DNA of 64,000 nt from GCA-2861595 sp035525365 (GTDB lineage Bacteria; Actinomycetota; Acidimicrobiia; Acidimicrobiales; GCA-2861595), in NCBI GenBank assembly GCA_035525365.1, contig DATLEK010000018.1, positions 37,355-101,354 of the forward strand. The letters are read 5' to 3'. The notes under the pieces are model-generated. The model ran no database searches. It was not told the DNA's origin and saw only the letters and a list, made by a program, of their open reading frames with translations. Below are positions 44,401-51,798 of the stretch, in pieces (the stretch's first letter is position 1; the number at the start of each line of letters is the position of its first letter). Both the position numbers and the translations under genes were made by a program.

Positions 44401-45077
44401 GGATCGAGCCGCCCACCAAGCATCTGTCCGGCTTTGCAGTCGAACGTGCCGGCATCGCCTTGCGAGCCGCGGTGACTGCCGACGCCGCTGCCGTTCGTGG
44501 CCTCGTCGAGCGGCTCGAGCAGCGTGGCGGCGACCTTGGCATTGCTGAGCCCGACAACGACCGCCTCCGTACCGCTCGGGGCACGGACATGCTGCTGGCC
44601 GACCTTAACGAGGCCGCCGACGACCTTTCGCGCGTCGTGACCCTCGCCGGCGCCGCCATGGTTCCCTCGGCGCTGGCGCTCGGGCGCAGCATCAAGAGCG
44701 CCGGCGACATCAGCGCCCGTCTCGATGCCGCCCAGTGGCCGATCCTCACCTCTGCATTCGGCCGCGCCGACGGCGCCACGCTCCGCAGCGAGCTCGCAAC
44801 CGCTCTTGCCGCAGACGAGTTGGTGACAGCACTCGGCCCGGTGCTCGACTCGGTGCAGAGCCGCGCCGTCACGCTGCTCGCTGGAAGCGGGGCACCGACG
44901 TCCACACCGGCGCCACCCGCCGCGCCTGGCAGCCGCCAATACACGGCGACCGGCCTTGCCGACGCCAAGGCGAGGCTGGCGGAGCTGGAGACGAAGGTCG
45001 CCGATGGTGCTGTCGCCGATGGCTCCATCGCCGTCACCATCAACTGGGTCGAGGCGAACCCCGGCGGGAGCGGATGA
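41454..45077 (+). CDS. pglY: BREX type 2 ATPase PglY
   Basis: PglY is the large P-loop ATPase of BREX type 2, equivalent to BrxC of type 1. The 1207-residue protein has Walker A HGSFGSGKSNFMG (about residue 70), Walker B-like AVVLFLDELILWFL (about 260) and long helical regions. The start GTG 41454 overlaps the pglX stop codon (GTGA). It lies in the fixed pglX-pglY-pglZ order of the system. Confidence 0.95.
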   Translation: MTATPRLLHEVIKIPTEVHKDELVYQLHDDPAKTLKQYVVTPQLGTAFLKAVKLVRSAMVSESSKAAFLHGSFGSGKSNFMGVLQLLLDGNRSARAVPELALVVTELDKGTGKVLTVPFHLIGAKDLESAVFGQYVDHVHKRHPDAPPPAVYADEPILVNADGLRATMGDNAFFTALSAGSDDAGWGDLGAAWDASSYDAARTKAQGNAGRVRLVQALVTTLLSAYSDVSRANRSGYVGFDDGLSAISWHAKNLGYDAVVLFLDELILWFLSRLGDTTWVSDEASKLSKLVEPGSARRPIPIVSIIARQRDLRELVGDSVPGAEKLSFADQLDYQHFRFTEIKLDDSNLPMVANRRLLQPKDGDAASTLAAAFASLSLPPKTRDALLAETGDDESFRLTYPFSPAFMTVLVDVAGALQRTRTGLRVLLELLVARRDVLEIGQLVPVGDLYDVIDSGDDPFSDAMRAAFDQARKIYKERLRPAMLSEHHLGPHDEPTQAFANEDRLIKTLLLAALVPQSVPFKDLTVERLVALNHGSISSPVPGQETGIAVAKLKRLAAQAGELRLGSDPNNPTVAVVLSDVDAGAILATADNADNASNRRTLVRELVLDALGLPRDQLQTTYSFLWRGLRRDVTLTFGNLRDTEGLPDAAFANDGPGWKLLVDFPFDDPGHSLREDLERIDRFRQNGSSWLTLGWLPSFFTYSTLDTLGRLVRLNHVLANDDRFAEATATLSPVARASAKPQLQAMQTAARNQLDHALLMAYGVVSADQKVVDTSHTLADHFPSLRAGLTLLPPVATSLRDALDRVLDQALRHTYPGAPELESEVKLGDVRRIAELCANAVVEPDGRLMVNDTGDRRLLTRIANPLQLGLQSEQAFKLQSAAERWDNTFTRASNRVKAEGTTPTVGVLRQAINTPDATGLSTALENLIILVWAQATNHSFRQHGGRVAGAVDRLDDDWEVVAQPLPTQAQWVAALERLGHVFGIEPPTKHLSGFAVERAGIALRAAVTADAAAVRGLVERLEQRGGDLGIAEPDNDRLRTARGTDMLLADLNEAADDLSRVVTLAGAAMVPSALALGRSIKSAGDISARLDAAQWPILTSAFGRADGATLRSELATALAADELVTALGPVLDSVQSRAVTLLAGSGAPTSTPAPPAAPGSRQYTATGLADAKARLAELETKVADGAVADGSIAVTINWVEANPGGSG

Positions 45078-47791
45078 GCGTTCGCGCTGCGACCGCCGAG
45101 CTGATCGGCCAACAGGTGCGGGCCGTGCTCGAGCAGCGACCCGACGCCCAGGCCATCGCGCTGCGCGCCGAACCTCGCTGGATCGACGGTGCGATCGTCG
45201 TAGACGACCGCCGGGTACTAGTCGAGCCGTGCGGCTCACCACTGGCGGTGCGGGCCACCCTCGCTGACCGCCAGGGCGACGACCTCCTTGTCGTGCTCTG
45301 CGATCTCGCCGACGCCGACCTCGGTGCCGATGTGCTCGCACGGTTTACCCCGGCGCGGGTGCTCGGCCTCGAACCGTGGAGCGCTGTGCGGGACCTGTTC
45401 GGCGTGCGCCACCTCGACGCCGCGTTCGGCAAGGGCGATGCGTGGATCGCCGATGCGCTGCTGACCCACGTTTCGCGGGCTGCCGCTCGGACGATGACCG
45501 GTGGCGCCGTCCTCACAATGGACGTCGCGCTGGACGCTGTCGCCGGTGCCGTGCTCGGCGCCCCGCATCTCGACGTCGATTCGATCCTCGAAGCTGCGGC
45601 CGATTTGCAGCCGTTCGTCCAGCTGTCTGCCGTGGACGCCACCGTGCGAGCGGGCCTCCTCGACGCGCTGCGGCGACGAGGAGGTGCCCTCGGGGAGGTC
45701 GTGGCAAGCGCGCTTGCGGAAGATCGAGGCGCTGAGCTTGTCCCGATCGGGCTTGTAGCGCGAGCCGTGTACGGCACGGGCGACCTCGATGGCGGACGCG
45801 CCGGTGGTCGGCTTGAAGCTCGTTGCGGCGTGGCTCGCCTCGCACCCAGCGTCGGCGCGGCCCTGGCAACCCGGGCCGAAGCCGTGGTCGACAAGCTGTT
45901 CACCACCGATCGAGATCGTGCCAATGACTTCCTCGCCGCCGCCGCCGCCCTCAGCGCCGAGATCGGTGCGACGCACCCTGAGACCAGCGACTTCCTCGGC
46001 GCCGGCTTCGAGCAGCGGATCGCCTCCGCTGCGGCACTGATCGTCGCGACACTCGACTCACAGTCGACCGCGACCGGCACCGACCTCGAGGACGCCGTCG
46101 ACCGCGTCGCCGATCATCGCCTGCGAGGGACACCGGGCGGGCGCACCCGACACGACCACCTGGAGATGGCCGCCCGGCTGGCGATGTGGGTGACGACACC
46201 GACATCTGAGGCGGCATCGTTCGAGGAGGCGGTTACGGAGTACGCGGCGTCGTCGGCGTGGGTCGACCGCGCTCGGCGGCGGCTGTGGCACGGCGACCGC
46301 GACACCCGCGTCGGCGCGGCGTACAAGCGCCTCCTCGATGCTGTCGCCGCCCGGCGCCGGGTCGAGAACCAGCGTTTCGCCCAGCTTCTGGCGACGTGGA
46401 CGATGGCCCCTGCGAGCGCCGACGTCCGTGCTGCAGCCGGTGTCGTGCCCGTGGAGGACGTTGCCGCCACCGTGCTGGCTCCGCTGGGTTCGTCGTCGCC
46501 GGTGCTGTTCGTCGTGCTCGATGGATGCGGCCTGCCGTCCTTCATCGAGCTGGCCCCGCAGCTCAGTGAGGTCGGCTACCGCGAGGTCGTCCCCACATCT
46601 GGTTCGGCCCGTCGGCAAATCGGCGTGGCCGCACTCCCGACCGTCACCGAGGTCAGCCGGGCCTCACTACTCGCGGGGCAGCTCGACCAGGGCAACCAAG
46701 AGCACGAGCGAAGGGCATTCGCTCGCAACACCTCTCTGCGCATCGCCGGAACCGACGCGGCGCTGTTCCATCAGAATCGGCTGCTCGGCGCCGCCGGCTC
46801 GCAGCTGGCCGCCGATGTGGAGACCGCCCTCGGTGCCAGCGGCCCCACCGTCGTCGGCGTCGTAATCAACACCATCGACGACCAGCTCAAGCGGGGCACG
46901 TTCGCCGACGAGCTGCGGCTCGAGGACCTGCACGCGCTGGTGACACTGCTCGACACCGCCCGCACCCACGGACGCACGGTCGTCATCTCCGCCGACCACG
47001 GCCACGTGCTCGCTCAACCCGACGACGGCGGCACCGGCGCGTTTCAGGGTGGCGGCAGCGGCGGCGAGCGGTGGCGGGAGGCGGATCGGGAGCCGAAGGA
47101 CAACGAGGTGGTGCTGCGTGGCGAGCGCGTGCTGCTTGGCGGCGCGGCCGGTGTGCTGGCGCCGTTCGACGACGACTTCCGGTACGGCGCTAAGGCCGGC
47201 GGCTACCACGGTGGCGCCACGCCCGAGGAGGTTCTGGTGCCGGTGGCCGCGTTCGTGCCCGCCGGCATTGACCTTCCCGAAGGGTGGGAGCACGGGCCCC
47301 AGGTCTCACCGCTGTGGTGGGACCTGCGCCTCGGCACCACACTGGCCGAAGCCGCCGAGGTTGTGGCGCCGAAGCCTCGGCCGCGGAAGCAGAAGTTGGT
47401 GCCCGAAGCCCAGGGCGCGATGTTCGAGGTGCCGGTCGTCGTGCCCGCGCCCGCGCCGACATCGGCGGACGGACCGACATGGCTGGGGCCGCTGCTGGCC
47501 AGTGAGGTGTGGAAGCTGCAGCGCGAGGCGGCAGCGCGAGCCCAGCTGCCCGACGATCGCGTTCGAAGCGTGCTGAAGGCACTCGACCGGCGCGGCAACG
47601 TCGCATCGGTCGCCGCACTCGCCGCCGACAGCGGCATCCCCTCGACGCGGCTGCCGGGATTCCTCGCCGTGCTCGCCCGTGTATTGAACGTCGACGGCTA
47701 CGCCGTGCTCGATGTCGACGCCACCGCTGGCGAGGTTCGGCTCTCCGTTCCGTTGCTGGTCCAGCAGTTCGAGCTCTCGGGGACAGCGTGA
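45074..47791 (+). CDS. pglZ: BREX alkaline-phosphatase-fold protein PglZ
   Basis: PglZ is the defining BREX protein with an alkaline-phosphatase-superfamily domain. The 905-residue protein carries LFVVLDGCGLPSFIEL (metal-binding Asp near 484) and IGVAALPTVTEVSRASLLAGQ, the nucleophile region. VVISADHGHVLA (near 637) provides the second metal-site Asp-His, and GGYHGGATPEEVLVPVAAF is the PglZ signature end. A winged-helix-like C-terminus follows. The ATG start overlaps the pglY stop codon by 4 bases. Confidence 0.96.
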   Translation: MSVRAATAELIGQQVRAVLEQRPDAQAIALRAEPRWIDGAIVVDDRRVLVEPCGSPLAVRATLADRQGDDLLVVLCDLADADLGADVLARFTPARVLGLEPWSAVRDLFGVRHLDAAFGKGDAWIADALLTHVSRAAARTMTGGAVLTMDVALDAVAGAVLGAPHLDVDSILEAAADLQPFVQLSAVDATVRAGLLDALRRRGGALGEVVASALAEDRGAELVPIGLVARAVYGTGDLDGGRAGGRLEARCGVARLAPSVGAALATRAEAVVDKLFTTDRDRANDFLAAAAALSAEIGATHPETSDFLGAGFEQRIASAAALIVATLDSQSTATGTDLEDAVDRVADHRLRGTPGGRTRHDHLEMAARLAMWVTTPTSEAASFEEAVTEYAASSAWVDRARRRLWHGDRDTRVGAAYKRLLDAVAARRRVENQRFAQLLATWTMAPASADVRAAAGVVPVEDVAATVLAPLGSSSPVLFVVLDGCGLPSFIELAPQLSEVGYREVVPTSGSARRQIGVAALPTVTEVSRASLLAGQLDQGNQEHERRAFARNTSLRIAGTDAALFHQNRLLGAAGSQLAADVETALGASGPTVVGVVINTIDDQLKRGTFADELRLEDLHALVTLLDTARTHGRTVVISADHGHVLAQPDDGGTGAFQGGGSGGERWREADREPKDNEVVLRGERVLLGGAAGVLAPFDDDFRYGAKAGGYHGGATPEEVLVPVAAFVPAGIDLPEGWEHGPQVSPLWWDLRLGTTLAEAAEVVAPKPRPRKQKLVPEAQGAMFEVPVVVPAPAPTSADGPTWLGPLLASEVWKLQREAAARAQLPDDRVRSVLKALDRRGNVASVAALAADSGIPSTRLPGFLAVLARVLNVDGYAVLDVDATAGEVRLSVPLLVQQFELSGTA

Positions 47792-49116
47792 CGGTCGAGG
47801 TATCCCCCGTCCGCCGCCGCGAGATCGTCGATGCGCTCGGACGCGGAACGGTGCCGGCGCGAGGCCTCGACGTGATGGCCGTCGGCCTAGATCGTTTCGC
47901 CGGCGCCATCGACGACGAACTTGCCGCAGTCGCAGCTGGCGGCGCATCGTTCAAGGCGATCCGCGGCGAGTGGGGAAGCGGCAAGACGTTCGCATCGCGA
48001 TGGATCGCAGAGCGGGCGCGGCGGGCCGGGTTCGCCACGGCCGAGATCCAGATCTCCGAGACCGAGACGCCGCTGCACCACCTGCAGACGGTGTACCGCC
48101 GGATCGTCGAGCGGCTGTCGGTCGGCGACGGGGAGATCGGCGCGCTGCGCTCGGTTGTCGACGGGTGGTTCTACGTACTCGAGGAGGACGTACTCGCCTC
48201 CAAAACGGTGGCCGAGGCTGACACCGCCGCCCTCGACGCTGCGACGACCGCCCTCATGGAGCAACGACTGGCGAGCGTCACCCGTACGGCGCCGATGTTT
48301 GGCGCCGTGCTGCGCGCTTACCGGACGGCCACGTCGGGGGGCGACGCAGCGACGGCTGACGGACTCCTCGCCTGGCTCGGCGGCCAGCCCAACGTGGCGG
48401 CGTCCATCAAGCGCGCTGCCAACGTGAAGGGCGAGATCGACCACACCGGCGCGTTCTCTTTCCTGCAGGGTCTGCTGCTGATCCTGCGTGACAGCGGCCA
48501 CGCTGGACTTTTCTGCGTGATTGACGAGGTCGAGACGCTGCAGCGGGTGCGATCGGATGCTCGAGACAAGTCGCTCAACGCCTTGCGCCAGATGCTCGAC
48601 GAGATCGACGGCGGACGCTTCCCCGGCCTGCTCCTGGTCATCACCGGCACCCCGGCGTTCTTCGACGGTCCGCAGGGTATCCAGCGTCTCGCCCCGCTCG
48701 CCCAACGGCTGGCGACCGACTTCACCGTCGACGCTCGGTTCGACAACCCCCGTGCGGTGCAGCTGCGGCTGGCCGGGTTCGATCGGAGCCTGTTGCACGA
48801 GCTCGGCGTGCGGATCCGTGACGTGTTCGCCGCCGGAGCGCGGTCGGCCGATCGCGTACGGTCGGCCGTCGACGACAGCTACGTGGACGGGTTCGCTGAG
48901 GTGATCACTGGCAAGCTCGGCGGCAAGGTAGGTATCGCGCCGCGACTGTTCTGCAAAAAGCTCGTCGACGTGCTGCAGCGCGTCGACGAGCATCCAGAGT
49001 TCGATCCGAGAACCGACTACTCGCTGAAGGTGAGTGACACCGAGCTCTCCGACGTCGAGCGCAACGCCGCCGCCGGGCTCACCGCCGATGACGTCGATCT
49101 CGACCTCGGCGCGTGA
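47788..49116 (+). CDS. brxD: BREX type 2 ATPase BrxD
   Basis: BrxD is an AAA-type ATPase specific to BREX types 2 and related forms ('BREX system ATP-binding protein'). The 442-residue protein has Walker A RGEWGSGKTFASRW (about residue 58), Walker B GLFCVIDEVETLQRV (about 240) and the sensor-like LLLVITGTPAFFDGPQG (near 283). The GTG start overlaps the pglZ stop codon and the gene end overlaps the helicase start, so coupling continues. Confidence 0.92.
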   Translation: MTVEVSPVRRREIVDALGRGTVPARGLDVMAVGLDRFAGAIDDELAAVAAGGASFKAIRGEWGSGKTFASRWIAERARRAGFATAEIQISETETPLHHLQTVYRRIVERLSVGDGEIGALRSVVDGWFYVLEEDVLASKTVAEADTAALDAATTALMEQRLASVTRTAPMFGAVLRAYRTATSGGDAATADGLLAWLGGQPNVAASIKRAANVKGEIDHTGAFSFLQGLLLILRDSGHAGLFCVIDEVETLQRVRSDARDKSLNALRQMLDEIDGGRFPGLLLVITGTPAFFDGPQGIQRLAPLAQRLATDFTVDARFDNPRAVQLRLAGFDRSLLHELGVRIRDVFAAGARSADRVRSAVDDSYVDGFAEVITGKLGGKVGIAPRLFCKKLVDVLQRVDEHPEFDPRTDYSLKVSDTELSDVERNAAAGLTADDVDLDLGA

Positions 49117-51221
49117 GGGGGTTCGACCGCCTTCATCCGGCGCTGCAGCACCACGTCGTCAACTCGCTCGGGTGGAACGAACTGCGGCCACTGCAGGACG
49201 AGGCCATCGAGCCGGTCCTTGCCGGCGAGCACGTACTCGCCCTGGCGCCGACCGCCGGTGGCAAGACGGAGGCGGCGATGCTCCCGCTGCTCTCCAGGAT
49301 CGTCACGGAGGGCTGGCGTGAGCTGTCGGTGCTATACGTGTGCCCCCTGCGGGCGCTGCTCAACAACCTGCACCCCCGCCTCGAGCGCTACGCCGGGTTC
49401 GTCGGACTGCGCGCCGGCCTGTGGCACGGCGACATCGGTGCTGCCGCCCGCGGCCGGCTGTTCGACGAGCCGCCCGAGATCCTTCTCACGACGCCGGAGT
49501 CGCTCGAGGCGATCCTGATGTCGGCGCGACGGGATCACAGAGGCTTCTTCGCCAACCTCCGGACGGTAGTCGTCGACGAGGTTCACGCCTTTGGTGGTGA
49601 CGACCGAGGCTGGCACCTGCTCGCTGTGCTCGAGCGGCTGTCGGTGGTCGCCGGTCGGGACCTACAGCGCATTGGCTTGTCGGCCACCGTCGGCGAACCC
49701 GACCGACTACTGCGATGGCTTGTCGGGTCGAGCAACGGAGAGGCGAGGATCGTCGCACCGTCGATGGAGTCGCTTGCGGCACCCGACCTCACGCTCGATC
49801 ACGTCGGCTCGCTTGGCAACGCAGCGACTGTCATCTCCAAACTGCATGCCGGACAGAAGCGGCTGGTGTTCTGCGACAGTCGGGCACGGGTCGAGGAGTT
49901 GGCGGTTGACCTGCGAGAGCGGGGCGTGCGTACGTTCGTCTCACACTCCTCGCTCGCCCTCGACGAGCGCCGGCAGGCCGAGGAGGCGTTCGCCGAGGCC
50001 ACCGACTGCGTGATTGTGTCGACCTCCACCCTCGAGCTCGGCATCGACGTGGGCGACCTCGACCGGGTCATCCAGATCGATAGCCCGACGACAGTCGCCA
50101 GCTTTCTCCAGCGCCTCGGCCGCACCGGGCGACGCAAGGGCACTACGCGGAACATGTTGTTTCTCACCACCAAGGCCGAAACCGAGCTCGTACGCGCCGC
50201 CGGGCTGCTCGAGCTATGGAGTCGCGGCTACGTGGAGCCGGTGAACGGTCCGCCCAGCCCGTTTCACCTCCTGGCGCAGCAGGTGCTCGCCCTCGTCCTA
50301 CAGGAGGGATCGATCGCCCGCTCACGGTGGACCGAGGTTGTCGCACGGCTGCCGGTGTTCGCCGATGCGGTCCGTTCCGGGCTCGCGGAGGAGATCCTTC
50401 AGCACCTTCTCGCGAGCGAGATGCTCTTCGACGACGGCTACGGGATTCTGTCCATGGGCGCCGGTGGCGAGTCGAGCTATGGCTACCGCAACTTCCTGAA
50501 TCTCACATCGGCGTTCACGTCGAGCCCGCTGTTCGTGGTGCGGCACGGTGCGCAGGAGATCGGCTACCTAGATCCGATCTCGCTCCTCACTCCCGATCGC
50601 CACTTCGCCACCGTGCTGCTCGCCGGTCGCACGTGGACCGTCACCGCGGTCGATTGGGAGCGTCGATTCGCATGGGTACAACCGGCAGAGGGCGGCGGTC
50701 GATCACGATGGCTCGGCGAGGGCCAGCCGCTGTCAGCGCCACTGTGCGATGCGATCCGCAACGTCCTGGCGGGCGTCGACCCTCCCAGTGTCAGCCTCAC
50801 GACTCGGGCCGCGACGCAGCTCGAAGAGCTGCGCAAGGAGCTCGCGTGGGTCCAGCCCGGCCGCACGGCGGTCGTGGCGAGCGACTCCGGCCTGACGTGG
50901 TGGACCTTCGGCGGTCAGCACGCCAACGCGGCGCTGATGGCTGCGATGGGGTCACTCCTCGGCGGCTCGAAGGTCGACAACCTTGCCATCAAGCTCGATG
51001 CAGATGTCGCCACCGCTGACAAGGTACGCGACTTCGTCTCTTCGACGGAGGCCGACACACTCCCCGCGCCATGGATCGCCGAAGAGCTGTCGAAAAAGCT
51101 CAAGTTCGCCGATTGCCTCCCTCCGGCCATCGCCTTGAACATCGCCGCGGCGCGAGTCAGCGACCCATCCGGGATCCAACGGGTACTCGCTGAACAGGTG
51201 GGCCGGTTCGAAGGCGTCTAG
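49113..51221 (+). CDS. brxHI: BREX type 2 superfamily 2 helicase BrxHI
   Basis: The 702-residue Lhr-like DEAD/DEAH-box helicase closes the operon. Motif I is LAPTAGGKTEAA (near 46), motif II DEVH (near 156), motif III LSATVGEPDRLLRWL, and the C-terminal RecA domain has RLGRTGRRKGTTRNMLF. The gene order pglW-pglX-pglY-pglZ-brxD-brxHI is the standard type 2 layout, so no component is missing. Confidence 0.94.
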   Translation: MRGFDRLHPALQHHVVNSLGWNELRPLQDEAIEPVLAGEHVLALAPTAGGKTEAAMLPLLSRIVTEGWRELSVLYVCPLRALLNNLHPRLERYAGFVGLRAGLWHGDIGAAARGRLFDEPPEILLTTPESLEAILMSARRDHRGFFANLRTVVVDEVHAFGGDDRGWHLLAVLERLSVVAGRDLQRIGLSATVGEPDRLLRWLVGSSNGEARIVAPSMESLAAPDLTLDHVGSLGNAATVISKLHAGQKRLVFCDSRARVEELAVDLRERGVRTFVSHSSLALDERRQAEEAFAEATDCVIVSTSTLELGIDVGDLDRVIQIDSPTTVASFLQRLGRTGRRKGTTRNMLFLTTKAETELVRAAGLLELWSRGYVEPVNGPPSPFHLLAQQVLALVLQEGSIARSRWTEVVARLPVFADAVRSGLAEEILQHLLASEMLFDDGYGILSMGAGGESSYGYRNFLNLTSAFTSSPLFVVRHGAQEIGYLDPISLLTPDRHFATVLLAGRTWTVTAVDWERRFAWVQPAEGGGRSRWLGEGQPLSAPLCDAIRNVLAGVDPPSVSLTTRAATQLEELRKELAWVQPGRTAVVASDSGLTWWTFGGQHANAALMAAMGSLLGGSKVDNLAIKLDADVATADKVRDFVSSTEADTLPAPWIAEELSKKLKFADCLPPAIALNIAAARVSDPSGIQRVLAEQVGRFEGV

Positions 51222-51597
51222 TCCCAGCGTCGGTGCTCCACCGCCCGCACCGGCCCCGGCATGTAGCAGCCCGAGGACATCCGGTTCCATAACTTGTAGA
51301 GGTTGTTCCTCTGGTCGTTGCCGAACTCGGTGATGCTGATGGTGTCCTGTCCACGCCCGGTGCTCCGTTGTTGGCCCGGACCTTCTACCACGCCTCAAAC
51401 ACGAGGCGCTTGGGGATCTCAAACGACTTTCGGCTTTGGTCCGACCGTCGGCTCATCCCCCGCAGGGCTGACCTCCGGCTCGTCGCGTCCGGAGGCGCTA
51501 CTGGGTGATCGCCAACGTCACCTCAGCACCCAGGCTGGCTGACCTCAGCAATTCCGCAAAGGCCAACCTCGCTAGGGAGTGACTCGGTCACGGGCGC
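51222..51597. other. No gene recognised, between BREX operon and SMC-SIR2 cassette
   Basis: About 375 bases of spacer. I see no terminator hairpin of note. A leaderless promoter for the next cassette begins at its right end, which implies that the cassette is transcribed separately from BREX. Confidence 0.5.
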
Positions 51598-51603
51598 TAC
51601 GCT
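51598..51603 (+). promoter_or_regulatory. Leaderless -10 element of the SMC-SIR2 cassette
   Basis: TACGCT lies 6 bases before GTG 51610. It matches the TANNNT-N6-start pattern of the other leaderless genes in the window. No convincing -35 element is seen. Confidence 0.5.
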
Positions 51604-51609
51604 CGACCT

Positions 51610-51798
51610 GTGACGGTGGACGCAGCGACGGCCGAGATCGCCTCTCTACTAATTGCCTACGTCCTTGGGGGGCCAGACGGGCTGGTGTCTCAGGGGGTAA
51701 CCGCCAAGGAACTCGACACGATCTCGCTTCTTGTCAGCCCTGATCCAGACCAGGTTGTCGTGGCCACCTTGGTCGGACATGCACTTCGCGATACGTAG
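51610..51798 (+). CDS. Small protein opening the SMC-SIR2 cassette
   Basis: A 62-residue protein (TVDAATAEIASLLIAYVLGGPDGLVSQGVTAKELDTISLLVSPDPDQVVVATLVGHALRDT), probably helical, of no known family. Support comes from the leaderless promoter and from its 3' end overlapping the SMC-like start by 20 bases. It could be a real small subunit or a leader that couples translation. Confidence 0.5.
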   Translation: MTVDAATAEIASLLIAYVLGGPDGLVSQGVTAKELDTISLLVSPDPDQVVVATLVGHALRDT

